64,000 bases of DNA. It comes from Saccharopolyspora kobensis. Its GTDB lineage: Bacteria > Actinomycetota > Actinomycetes > Mycobacteriales > Pseudonocardiaceae. This document shows positions 23,027 to 31,081 of this stretch, one piece after another. A program made the position numbers and the translations under genes. Below the pieces are notes generated by a model. The model worked only from the letters and a program-made list of their open reading frames with translations. It searched no databases and had not been told where the DNA came from. Within the stretch, counting starts at the first letter, position 1. Every line of letters starts with the position of its first letter. The DNA lies in the NCBI RefSeq assembly GCF_900108315.1, contig NZ_FNVB01000014.1:49491-113490 (forward strand). The letters run 5' to 3'.

Positions 23027-23845
23027 ATGAGCCAACCGGGACGACCCCATGACCTACCGGGATCGCTGGACGAGGCGACGCAGCAGCAGCTGATCCAGGA
23101 GATCGGCCGGCTGATCGTGCGCGCGCTGCCCCCCGGTTGGCGCGAGGCCACCGTCGAGTACCGCGCGCTGGGCGGCCACCAGGAACTCGTCGCGCAGCTG
23201 ATCGCGCCCAACGGCACCGCCGTCCCGCTGGCCCCTCCCGCGGAGGCCGCCGAGGCGTTCGGCAGGCTGCGGCAGGGCATGTACCAGCCGGATCGCGGCA
23301 CCTGGGTGAGCGCGCTGTACCGGCTGCAGCGCCCCGGCAGCTACACCGTCGACTTCAACGGGGACTACGAGCCGAACTGGCGCACCGCTCCCCCGGCCGC
23401 CGCCCACGCCGACGAGCTCAACCGCTTCCCGCGCCCCGCGTCGGCCATCCCGGACTGGCTCTCGGCCGGCCCGGCGGCGCAGCTGCGCACCGCGGAGGTC
23501 TTCGACGACTCGGGCCGCCCGATCACCGACCGCCCGGCGATCGACCCGGCCGAGCTCGATCAGGTCGCGGACTACCTGGAGCAGGCGCCGATCGTGCTGG
23601 CGGCGCGCAGCTACGACACCGACCGGCTCGACCCGAACCGCAACCCGTCGGTGCCGATGACCTTCCACACCGACGGCACCTGGGTCTGGCCGGGCGCGGT
23701 CGGCTACTACCTGCGCCAGCACGGGGTCGCCCCGGAGGCCGACCTGGTGGGGCACATCCGCCGCCAGGGCTTCCGGGTCCCCGAGGTCGCCGAGCCGGTC
23801 CGCGAGCAGGCGGTCACCCTGATCACCGGCGAGCAGCGCCAGTAG
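23027..23845 (+). CDS. Hypothetical protein resembling YezG-type immunity proteins
   Basis: The 272-residue soluble protein has no signal or membrane segment. Residues about 20-125 contain REATVEYRALGGHQELVAQL and RGTWVSALYRLQRPGSYTV followed by DFNGDYEPNWR, a pattern like the YezG/DUF600 immunity fold. The C-terminal half has FHTDGTWVWPGAVGYYLRQH and ends with helical segments; I recall similar C-termini in actinobacterial proteins linked to secreted TNT-type toxins, but I am not certain. No toxin gene is adjacent on either side, so it would be an orphan. ATG at 23027 with GGGAGG upstream. The short gap after it holds a striking palindrome. Confidence 0.7.
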   Translation: MSQPGRPHDLPGSLDEATQQQLIQEIGRLIVRALPPGWREATVEYRALGGHQELVAQLIAPNGTAVPLAPPAEAAEAFGRLRQGMYQPDRGTWVSALYRLQRPGSYTVDFNGDYEPNWRTAPPAAAHADELNRFPRPASAIPDWLSAGPAAQLRTAEVFDDSGRPITDRPAIDPAELDQVADYLEQAPIVLAARSYDTDRLDPNRNPSVPMTFHTDGTWVWPGAVGYYLRQHGVAPEADLVGHIRRQGFRVPEVAEPVREQAVTLITGEQRQ

Positions 23846-23867
23846 CCGTCCGACCCGAGGCGCCGGT

Positions 23868-23911
23868 GCAATTTCAATTGAAATCAGCGGTGTGATTTCA
23901 ATTGAAATTGC
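23868..23911. promoter_or_regulatory. 44-bp double palindrome (ATTTCAATTGAAAT twice)
   Basis: GCAATTTCAATTGAAATCA (23868-23886) is followed by GCGGTG and then its exact reverse complement (23893-23911). Each half itself contains the 14-bp palindrome ATTTCAATTGAAAT (centres 23877.5 and 23901.5, 24 bp apart). The AT-richness is exceptional for this DNA. It lies 143 bp before the amidohydrolase start. MarR-type dimers often bind such TTGAAA/TTTCAA palindromes, but no MarR gene is present in the window. Confidence 0.75.
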
Positions 23912-24053
23912 GGAATCCGGACACCGGGCGGCCGAGCCGTTCGCGTTCACCGGTGCATCGGAGGACGGTCGCACCGGTGGGAGTGCGGTTCGCGGCAGGT
24001 CGAGTTCTCGGTCGGGCGAGGTGCCGGTTCGGCGGAGCTGACACAATCCCGGC

Positions 24054-25658
24054 ATGCGCGATGTGGTGTTCGCCGGCGGGCCGGTGGCCACAATGGACGC
24101 CGCCCGGTCGTTCACCGATGCGGTGGCGGTGCGAGACGGGCGGATCGTCGCCGTCGGGCGCGATGCCGTGCGGGCACACTGGTCCTCGCGGACCGAGTTC
24201 GTCGACCTCCGCGGCCGGTTGCTGCTGCCCGGTTTCCACGACGCGCACGTGCACCCGCTCTACGGCGGGCTCGAACGGCTGCGCTGCGACCTCACCGAAT
24301 GCCTCGACGCCGCGCAGTGCCTCCGCCAGGTCGAGGCCTACCAGCGCGCGCACCCGGAAGCCGGCTGGGTGCTCGGCGGCGGTTGGGACATGGCGCAGTT
24401 CCCCGGCGGCGCACCGCACCGGACCGCTCTGGACCAGGTGACCGGAAACCGCCCGGCGTACCTGCTCAATCGCGACCACCACGGGGCCTGGGTGAACACC
24501 GCCGCGCTGCGGCTCGCCGGGATCGACCGGCACACCCCCGACCCGCCGGACGGCCGGGTCGAACGCGACGCCGACGGCCATCCCACCGGCACCCTGCACG
24601 AGGGCGCGACCCGGCTGGTCGAGCCGGTGCTGCCGACGACCGGCGAGGCGGAGTACCTCGCCGGGCTGCTGGAGGGCCAGCGGCACCTGCACTCGCGCGG
24701 CGTGACGTCGTGGCACGACGCGATCGTCGGCCCCTACCTCGGCTACGACGACACGCTGGCGACCTATCTGGACGCCGACCGGCGCGGGCTGCTGACCGGC
24801 AAGGTGCGCGGCGCGCTGTGGTGGGACCGCAGCCGCGGCCGGGAACAGATCGAGGAGCTGCGGCACCGCCGCGACCGGGCTCGCGGACACCGGTTCCGGG
24901 CCGGGACCGTGAAGATCATGCAGGACGGCGTGTGCGAGAACTTCACCGCCGCGCTGCAGCTGCCCTACCTCGGCCGGCACGGCAGCGGACTGTCCTTCGT
25001 GGACTCCGAGCTGCTCGCCGAGGTGGTCCCGGAGCTGGCCGACGCCGGGTTCCAGCTGCACTTCCACGCCATCGGCGACCGCGCGGTGCGCGATGTGCTG
25101 GACGCGCTCTCCGGCGCGCGCGAGCGGGACCTGCGCCACCAGATCGCGCACGTCCAGGTCGTGCACCCCTCCGACGTGCCGCGCTTCCGCGAACTCGGTG
25201 TTACGGCCACGATCCAGCCCCGGTGGGCGGTCAACGACGCCGCGATGACCGAGCTGACCGTGCCGCGCCTGGGCCACCGGCGGGCCGGCTGGCAGTACCC
25301 GTTCCGCTCGCTGCGCGCGGCGGGGGCGGTGCTGGCAGCGGGCAGCGACTGGCCGGTGTCCGAGGCCGATCCGGTGCTGGGCGTGCACGTCGCGGTCAAC
25401 CGCAGCGAGCCCGGCACCGACGACCCGCCGTTCCGGCCCGAGCAGGCGCTCGACCTCGTCGACGCGCTCGCCGCCTACACCGCGGGCAGCGCGTGGGTCA
25501 ACCACGCCGAGCGGGAGACCGGAACCGTGGAGGTCGGCAAGGCCGCCGATCTGGTGCTGCTGGACCGCGACCCGTTCGCCTTGCCGCCGAACGAGATCTG
25601 GCGCTGCGAGGTGGAGCTGACGATGGTCGACGGAGCAGTGGTGCACCACCGGATGTGA
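24054..25658 (+). CDS. Amidohydrolase of the YtcJ-like family
   Basis: This is a 534-residue metal-dependent hydrolase of the amidohydrolase superfamily. The N-terminal beta-sandwich leads to the metal site DAHVHP near residue 63. VKIMQDG (possible carbamylated Lys), FHAIGDRAV, HVQVV and GSDWPV mark the remaining strands, and the sequence ends with the second part of the sandwich (GKAADLVLLDRDPF). YtcJ-like enzymes act on exocyclic amide or carbamate bonds; the substrate is unknown. The ATG at 24054 has only a weak ribosome site. The double palindrome upstream suggests dedicated repression. It is followed after 139 bp by the geosmin synthase gene on the same strand; no functional link is obvious. 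Confidence 0.87.
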   Translation: MRDVVFAGGPVATMDAARSFTDAVAVRDGRIVAVGRDAVRAHWSSRTEFVDLRGRLLLPGFHDAHVHPLYGGLERLRCDLTECLDAAQCLRQVEAYQRAHPEAGWVLGGGWDMAQFPGGAPHRTALDQVTGNRPAYLLNRDHHGAWVNTAALRLAGIDRHTPDPPDGRVERDADGHPTGTLHEGATRLVEPVLPTTGEAEYLAGLLEGQRHLHSRGVTSWHDAIVGPYLGYDDTLATYLDADRRGLLTGKVRGALWWDRSRGREQIEELRHRRDRARGHRFRAGTVKIMQDGVCENFTAALQLPYLGRHGSGLSFVDSELLAEVVPELADAGFQLHFHAIGDRAVRDVLDALSGARERDLRHQIAHVQVVHPSDVPRFRELGVTATIQPRWAVNDAAMTELTVPRLGHRRAGWQYPFRSLRAAGAVLAAGSDWPVSEADPVLGVHVAVNRSEPGTDDPPFRPEQALDLVDALAAYTAGSAWVNHAERETGTVEVGKAADLVLLDRDPFALPPNEIWRCEVELTMVDGAVVHHRM

Positions 25659-25797
25659 CCGACCGCAATCCCGCGCTGGGCCGTGCGGGCGACGCGGCCT
25701 CCCGATCGTGTGGAAGGGCATCCGGGCCATTGGCCGCCGCGGGCGCGACTGGTTTCGTGCGCAGGGTCGGTGACCATCGCAGAGAGGTGCGCGGACC

Positions 25798-27984
25798 ATG
25801 CAGGCCTTCCGGCTGCCGGAGTTCTACCTGTCCTATCCGGCACGGCTGAACCCGAACCTGGAGCGGGCCCGGGAGCACAGCAAGACCTGGGCCCGGCGGA
25901 TGGACATGATCGACGCGCCGCAGCACGGCGTGGACATCTGGACCGAATCGGATCTCGACCGGCACGACTACGCGCTGCTGTGCGCGTACACCCACCCCGA
26001 CGCCGACGGCGCGGAGCTGGACCTGATCACCGACTGGTACGTGTGGGTGTTCTACTTCGACGACCACTTCGTGGAGCTGTACAAGCGGAATCCGGACCTG
26101 CCGGGCGCGCGCGAGCACCTCGATCGGCTGCCCGCCTTCATGCCCGTCGAGGGCCCGATCACCGCCGAGCCCACCAACCCGGTGGAGCGCGGGCTGGCGG
26201 ACCTGTGGGAGCGCACCGTGCCGTCGATGAGCGCCGACTGGCGGCGGCGGTTCGCCGAGAACACCAAGCACCTGCTGGACGAATCGCTGTGGGAGCTCAC
26301 CAACATCAGCGAGAACCGGCTGTCCAACCCCATCGAGTACATCGAGATGCGCCGCAAGGTCGGTGGCGCTCCGTGGTCGGCGAACCTGGTCGAGCACGCG
26401 GTGGGCGCCGAGGTGCCCGCCGAGATCGCCGCGGCCAGGCCGATGCAGGTGCTGCGCGACACCTTCTCCGACGCGGTGCACCTGCGCAACGACCTGTTCT
26501 CCTACGAGCGGGAGGTGCGGGACGAGGGAGAGCTGAGCAACGGCGTGCTGGTCTTCGAGAAGTTCCTCGGCTGCTCGACCCAGCAGGCCGCGGAGGCGGT
26601 CAACGACCTGCTGACCTCGCGGTTGCACCAGTTCGAGCACACGGCGCTGACCGAGGTGCCGCAGCTGCTCGACGAACGGGGCATCGATCCGCTGGGCAGG
26701 CTGGCGGTGCTCGGCTACGTCAAGGGCTTGCAGGACTGGCAGTCCGGCGGCCACGAGTGGCACGTGCAGTCCGGCCGGTACCCCGACGGCGGTGCCTCCA
26801 GCGTGCTGGCCGGGCCGACCGGGCTGGGCACCTCGGCCGCCCGGATCATCTCCTCGCTGATCAGCACCGCGCCGCAGCGGATGCGCAGCTACACGCGGAC
26901 CCCGTTCCAGCCGGTCGGGCACATCCCGCACCGGGAGATCCGGTTGCCGTACCCGGTTTCGCTCTCGCCGCACCTGGACGTGGCCCGCGAACACGCCGTC
27001 GACTGGGCGCGCACCATCGGCATATTCACCGACGTGCCTTCCGTGTGGGACGAGCCGGCGATGCGCGCCAACGACCTCCCGCACTGCGCCGCCGGTCTCG
27101 ACCCGGACGCCACCATCGAGGAGATCGACCTGGCCTCGGCGTGGCTGACCTGGGGAACCTACGGCGATGACTACTACCCGCAGGTCTTCGGGCACACCCG
27201 CGACATGGCGGGTGCCAAAGCGCTCACCGCGCGGCTCAAGGAGCTAATGCCGGTCGAGGGCAGCAGTGCGGTCGTCCCGGCCAACGCGCTGGAGCGCGGG
27301 CTCGCGGATCTGTGGCTGCGCACGGCGGGCCCGCTGCCGACGGACAAGCGCCGGGCGTTCCGCGGCACCGTCGAGGTGATGCTGGACAGCTGGCTGTGGG
27401 AACTGGCCAACCAGCACCAGAACCGGATCCCCGACCCGGTCGACTACGTCGAGATGCGGCGTCGCACCTTCGGGTCCGAGCTCACCATGAGCCTGTCCCG
27501 GTTCTCCCACGGCGCGACCGTGCCGCCGGAGATCTACCGCACCCGCACCATCCGGGCCATGGAGAACTCGGCGACCGACTTCGCGACGCTGGTCAACGAC
27601 GTGTTCTCCTACCGCAAGGAGATCCAGTACGAGGGCGAGGTGCACAACGCGGTGCTGGTGGTGCAGAACTTCCTGGACTGCGACCTGGACCGGGCGTTCC
27701 AGGTGGTGCACGACCTGATGGACGCGCGCCTTCGGCAGTTCGAGCGCACCGTGGACGTCGAGCTCCCGGCCCTGTTCGCCGAGCGGGACCTGGACGCCGA
27801 CGCCCGCGCCACGCTCATCCGCTACGCCTCGGAGCTGCAGGACTGGATGGCCGGGATCCTCAACTGGCACCGCGAGTGCCGGCGCTACTTCGACGCCGAA
27901 CTCCGGCACGACATCGCGGTGCCCCGCCCCACCGGCCTCGGCACCTCGGCCGCGCGCCTCACCTGGGACCCGGTGGTCGGCTAG
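25798..27984 (+). CDS. geoA: Geosmin synthase (germacradienol/geosmin synthase)
   Basis: The 728-residue bifunctional terpene synthase matches the length of Streptomyces geosmin synthases (about 726). The N-terminal domain has the Mg-binding FDDHFVE (D88, D89) and NDLFSYEREV near 230; it cyclises farnesyl diphosphate to germacradienol and germacrene D. The C-terminal domain has DDYYPQ near 457 and NDVFSYRKE near 600; it converts germacradienol to geosmin with loss of acetone. Both domains carry complete metal motifs, so the enzyme should be active. ATG at 25798 with AGAGAGG upstream. Geosmin gives the earthy odour typical of sporulating actinomycetes. No cyclic-nucleotide-binding or P450 partner is next to it. 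Confidence 0.96.
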   Translation: MQAFRLPEFYLSYPARLNPNLERAREHSKTWARRMDMIDAPQHGVDIWTESDLDRHDYALLCAYTHPDADGAELDLITDWYVWVFYFDDHFVELYKRNPDLPGAREHLDRLPAFMPVEGPITAEPTNPVERGLADLWERTVPSMSADWRRRFAENTKHLLDESLWELTNISENRLSNPIEYIEMRRKVGGAPWSANLVEHAVGAEVPAEIAAARPMQVLRDTFSDAVHLRNDLFSYEREVRDEGELSNGVLVFEKFLGCSTQQAAEAVNDLLTSRLHQFEHTALTEVPQLLDERGIDPLGRLAVLGYVKGLQDWQSGGHEWHVQSGRYPDGGASSVLAGPTGLGTSAARIISSLISTAPQRMRSYTRTPFQPVGHIPHREIRLPYPVSLSPHLDVAREHAVDWARTIGIFTDVPSVWDEPAMRANDLPHCAAGLDPDATIEEIDLASAWLTWGTYGDDYYPQVFGHTRDMAGAKALTARLKELMPVEGSSAVVPANALERGLADLWLRTAGPLPTDKRRAFRGTVEVMLDSWLWELANQHQNRIPDPVDYVEMRRRTFGSELTMSLSRFSHGATVPPEIYRTRTIRAMENSATDFATLVNDVFSYRKEIQYEGEVHNAVLVVQNFLDCDLDRAFQVVHDLMDARLRQFERTVDVELPALFAERDLDADARATLIRYASELQDWMAGILNWHRECRRYFDAELRHDIAVPRPTGLGTSAARLTWDPVVG

Positions 27985-28006
27985 AGCCGGGGGCCGGAGG
28001 CGGCCC

Positions 28007-28369
28007 TCAGCCCGCGACGTCGTGCACAGTTTCCGCGCCGATGCGGCGGCTGCGCTCGATGCCCCACTGGCCGAGCGGCACCAGCGCGCGGTTGAGCGAC
28101 TCGCCGTGCTCGGTCAGGGAGTACTCCACCTTGGGCGGGACCTCCCGGTAGACCTCGCGGTGCACCAGGCCGTCCTCCTCCATCTCGCGGAGGTGCTGGG
28201 TGAGCATCTTCTCGGTCACGCCGGGCAGTCCGCGCCGCAGTTCGGCGAAGCGCCGGGTGCCGTGCTCGTGCAGCTCCCAGATGATCAGCGCCTTCCACTT
28301 GCCGGACACCACGTCCATCGCGGCGTCGATGCCGCAGAAATAGGGCCCGCGACGGGGTTCCTTCGGCAT
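28007..28369 (-). CDS. HxlR-family transcriptional regulator
   Basis: The 120-residue single winged helix-turn-helix has the HxlR core CGIDAAMDVVSGKWKALIIW near residues 13-32, with a conserved Cys near the N-terminus. RFAELRRGLPGVTEKMLTQH is the recognition region, and the wing reads YREVPPKVEYSLTEHG. HxlR proteins sense aldehydes, thiols or oxidants, often through that Cys. I chose the ATG at 28367-28369 (GAGG at good spacing); a GTG six bases upstream is possible. It diverges from the imine-reductase-like gene across a palindromic site, so it probably controls that gene and itself. Confidence 0.9.
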   Translation of the reverse strand: MPKEPRRGPYFCGIDAAMDVVSGKWKALIIWELHEHGTRRFAELRRGLPGVTEKMLTQHLREMEEDGLVHREVYREVPPKVEYSLTEHGESLNRALVPLGQWGIERSRRIGAETVHDVAG

Positions 28370-28394
28370 CCGCACGCCTCACTTCCCAAAAGGT

Positions 28395-28421
28395 AAGTAC
28401 CCCACTAATTAGTCGGTACTT
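28395..28421. promoter_or_regulatory. HxlR operator candidate
   Basis: AAGTACC (28395-28401) and GGTACTT (28415-28421) are inverted repeats flanking the central perfect palindrome ACTAATTAGT (28404-28413). It sits 26 bp from the HxlR start and 61 bp from the divergent start. HxlR sites commonly contain GTAC half-sites, so binding by the adjacent regulator is likely. Confidence 0.7.
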
Positions 28422-28481
28422 GTCGAGCCTACCGGTTGCGGAAAGGATTCGAGCATCGAAAAGCGCTGAGGAGAAACGAAG

Positions 28482-29357
28482 TTGAGCAACGAGAACAACA
28501 CCCGCGTCAGCCTGCTCGGTCTGGGTGCGATGGGCAGTGCGCTGGCCGTCGCGGTCCTCGACGCGGGATACCCGACCACGGTCTGGAACCGGTCACCGGG
28601 CAAGACCGGTGCGCTGGTCGAGCGGGGCGCGGTCGCCGCCGGTTCGGTCCGCGAGGCGGTCACCGCCGCCGATGTGGTCATCGCCTGCCTGTACGACGCC
28701 GCCTCGGTCCACGAGACCCTCGACCCGGTCGCCGAGCAGCTCGCCGGGCGGACTCTGGTCAACGTCACCACGACCTCGCCGGACCAGTCCAGGGAGATCG
28801 CCGCCTGGGCCGCCGGGCACGGCGTCGAGTACCTGGACGGCGGCATCATGGCCATCCCGTCGATGATCGGCCGACCGGGGTCGTCGATCCTCTACAGCGG
28901 ATCGGCGGCGGTGTTCGAGCAGCACCGCCCGCTGCTGGACCTGTGGGGCGAGAGCGTGTACTTCGGCGAGGACGCCGGTGTGGCGTCGCTGTACGACCTC
29001 GCGCTGCTGTCGGGGATGTACGTCATGTACGCCGGATTCATGCACGGCGCGGCCATGGTGGCGCCCGCAGGCGTGTCGGCGGGAGCGTTCGCCGAGCGGG
29101 CGTCGGCCTGGATCGCGGCGATGACCGGATCGCTGGCCGAACTGGCCGCCGTGATCGACGGCGGGGACTACACCGTCGACGGCCAGCAGAGCCTGGAGTT
29201 CTCCAGCCTCGACGACATCGTCTCCGCCAGTGCCGCCCAGGGCATCAGCACCGAGGTGATCGACGCGGTGCAGAACCTCATCCAGCGCCAGATCGACGCC
29301 GGGTACGGCGAGCAGGCCTTCCCCCGCATCATCGAGAGCATCAAGCACCCGGCTTGA
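28482..29357 (+). CDS. Imine reductase-like NADPH-dependent dehydrogenase
   Basis: The 291-residue enzyme has the beta-hydroxyacid dehydrogenase/6PGDH fold. The NADP Rossmann motif GLGAMGSALA is near residue 12, and the NADPH-selecting segment WNRSPGKTGALVERGA follows at about 34. LDGGIMAIPSMIG near 120 and SLYDLALLSGMY near 170 are hallmarks of the imine reductase (IRED) group, with the Asp at the position that acts as proton donor in many of them. IREDs reduce cyclic imines; the natural substrate is unknown. The TTG at 28482 follows GAGGAG at good spacing. It is controlled, by inference, by the divergent HxlR protein. Confidence 0.88.
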   Translation: MSNENNTRVSLLGLGAMGSALAVAVLDAGYPTTVWNRSPGKTGALVERGAVAAGSVREAVTAADVVIACLYDAASVHETLDPVAEQLAGRTLVNVTTTSPDQSREIAAWAAGHGVEYLDGGIMAIPSMIGRPGSSILYSGSAAVFEQHRPLLDLWGESVYFGEDAGVASLYDLALLSGMYVMYAGFMHGAAMVAPAGVSAGAFAERASAWIAAMTGSLAELAAVIDGGDYTVDGQQSLEFSSLDDIVSASAAQGISTEVIDAVQNLIQRQIDAGYGEQAFPRIIESIKHPA

Positions 29358-29366
29358 GCCGGAACA

Positions 29367-29402
29367 CCCGGCCGGACCGGCGGTTCCGCCGATCCGGCCG
29401 GG
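29367..29402. terminator. Bidirectional hairpin between convergent genes
   Basis: CCCGGCCGGA (29367-29376) pairs with TCCGGCCGGG (29393-29402), and an inner GGCGG/CCGCC stem closes the loop. It lies between the imine reductase (plus) and amidohydrolase (minus) genes. Confidence 0.7.
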
Positions 29403-29405
29403 GTC

Positions 29406-30629
29406 TCAGCGCTCGGCCCCGGAGACCAGGTGACCGCCCTGCACGACGTGTCGGAGGTGCTCGGGACCGGCGAGCACGGCGATGTCGGCCAGCGGGTCTC
29501 CGTCGACGACCACCAGGTCCGCCAGGGCGCCCACGCGGAGGGTGCCGATCTCGCCGGTCATGCCGAGCAGATCGGCCGCGGTGCTGGTCGCCGCGCGGAT
29601 CACGTCCAGCGGCTGCTGGACCTGGCAGCGGATCCGGAACTCCTCGTTCTGGTGGCGGTGCATGCCGCCGAGCAGGTCGCTGCCGTAGGCGATCTTGACG
29701 CCGCCGCGGTGGGCCGCCTCCAGCGCGGCCAGGCCTGCTCCCAGCACGTCGTCGACCTTGCGCCAGCTGTCCTCCGGCAGTCCGAACTCGCGCCCTTCGG
29801 TCTTGAGCGCCCAGTAGGTCACCAGGGTCGGCACCAGGAACGCGTCGTGCTCGAGGAACTCGGGCACGTTGGACTCGTCGATGAGGTTGCCGTGCTCGAT
29901 GGACCGGATCCCCGCCCGCAGCGCCCGGCTGACCGAACGCGCCGTGTAGGCGTGCGCGGCCACGTAGCGGTTGGCGGCGTCGGCTTCCTCCACGATCGCG
30001 CGGAGTTCGTCCATCGAGTACTGGGTGGAGTCGATGCGGTCGGTCGGCGACGCCACCCCTCCCCCGGCCATCACCTTGATGTGGTGGGCGCCCTTGCGCA
30101 GCTCGTCGCGGGCTGCGGCGCGCACCGCGTCGACCCCGTCCGCGATCCGGCCCAGTCCGGCGCAGCACTGGTGCCCGTCGTGCAACCGCGTTCCGCGCGG
30201 GCGGCTGTCACCGTGGCCGCCGGTCTGGCTCAACGCCTTGCCGCAGAACGCCAGCCGCGGCCCGCGGATCAGGCCTTCGGCTTGCGCGTCGGCCAGGCCG
30301 AAGTCGGCACCCGAAGCGTCGCGGACCGTGGTGAAGCCGCGGTCGAGCATCTGCCCCATGATCCGCCCGGCGTGCGCCGCGGCGTAGGAGGGCGACCAGG
30401 ACGGCAGCGCACCGAGATCCGCTGTGGCGGCGGTGACGTGCACGTGCGCGTCGATCAGCCCGGGCAGGACGGCGGCGCCCGCCAGGTCCACGATCCGCGC
30501 GCCCTCCGGTGCGGTCAGCCCGGTCCCGGTCTCGACGATCCGGCCGTCCGCGCAGAGCAGGTCGCCCTCGGCGTACTCGCCGGTCTCGACGTCGAGCAGC
30601 TTTCCGGAGCGCAGCAGCAGAGCGGTCAC
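29406..30629 (-). CDS. Amidohydrolase, imidazolonepropionase/Xaa-Pro dipeptidase-like
   Basis: The 407-residue metal-dependent hydrolase has the metal motif DAHVHV near residue 61, HIKVMAGGG (probable carbamylated Lys) near 182, AHAYT near 225, EHGN near 247 and GSDLLGGMH near 320. This order matches amidohydrolases with binuclear zinc that cleave Xaa-Pro or N-acyl dipeptides. Specificity is unknown. The GTG start (cac 30627-30629) overlaps the GAF gene stop in GTGA, so it is the third gene of a coupled transporter-GAF-hydrolase operon. The transporter may import the compound that this enzyme hydrolyses. Confidence 0.87.
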   Translation of the reverse strand: MTALLLRSGKLLDVETGEYAEGDLLCADGRIVETGTGLTAPEGARIVDLAGAAVLPGLIDAHVHVTAATADLGALPSWSPSYAAAHAGRIMGQMLDRGFTTVRDASGADFGLADAQAEGLIRGPRLAFCGKALSQTGGHGDSRPRGTRLHDGHQCCAGLGRIADGVDAVRAAARDELRKGAHHIKVMAGGGVASPTDRIDSTQYSMDELRAIVEEADAANRYVAAHAYTARSVSRALRAGIRSIEHGNLIDESNVPEFLEHDAFLVPTLVTYWALKTEGREFGLPEDSWRKVDDVLGAGLAALEAAHRGGVKIAYGSDLLGGMHRHQNEEFRIRCQVQQPLDVIRAATSTAADLLGMTGEIGTLRVGALADLVVVDGDPLADIAVLAGPEHLRHVVQGGHLVSGAER

Positions 30630-31081
30630 GAATCCTCCTTGTTGTCGTCGAGGCGCTGGACCAGTTCGGCCAGCGCTGGAGCGGCGAGCGCGGCCAGTTC
30701 GACGGCGCGCTCCACCTGGGCCGGGCCGTAGGCGTGCTCGGCGTCGAGCAGGGCCAGGGTGCCCAGCGTGGCGCCGTCGGCTCCGATCACCGGCACGTTG
30801 ATCACCGAACCGCAGCCGAGTTCCGCGATCAGCGCGTGGTCGGCGAAGACCTGGCGGACCGACTCCGCGTCCGGTCCGAAGAACGGCTGCCGGCGGTTGA
30901 TGCAGCGGTCCAGCCAGTCCGCGGCGACCTCGACGGACTTCTCACCGCCGATCGGGTACTGGTCGGGGTGGCTGGTGTGCGCCCGGTGCAGCACGCGTCT
31001 GCCGGGCAGCCAGGCGAGCACGGTGAACAGCCGGACGCCGATCTCCCGCCGGACCGCTTCTTCCACAGCGGACAGGTTCAC
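30626..31081 (-). CDS. GAF-domain protein
   Basis: The 151-residue single-domain protein has a GAF-like pattern: RLFTVLAWLPGRRVLHRAHT, GEKSVEVAADWLDRCINRRQ, an AELGCGSVINVPVIGADGA core and GTLALLDAEHAY, followed by a C-terminal helix. GAF domains bind small molecules such as nucleotides, amides or aromatic acids; no output domain is attached. The GTG (cac 31079-31081) overlaps the MFS gene stop and its own stop overlaps the amidohydrolase start, both as GTGA. A free-standing GAF between a transporter and a hydrolase could be a substrate-binding accessory protein or an enzyme in its own right; this is speculation. Confidence 0.8.
   Translation of the reverse strand: MNLSAVEEAVRREIGVRLFTVLAWLPGRRVLHRAHTSHPDQYPIGGEKSVEVAADWLDRCINRRQPFFGPDAESVRQVFADHALIAELGCGSVINVPVIGADGATLGTLALLDAEHAYGPAQVERAVELAALAAPALAELVQRLDDNKEDS

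Noticed and set aside
25798..27984. Recent fusion or tandem duplication of two terpene synthases
   Set aside because: The two-domain layout and 728-residue length are normal for geosmin synthases.
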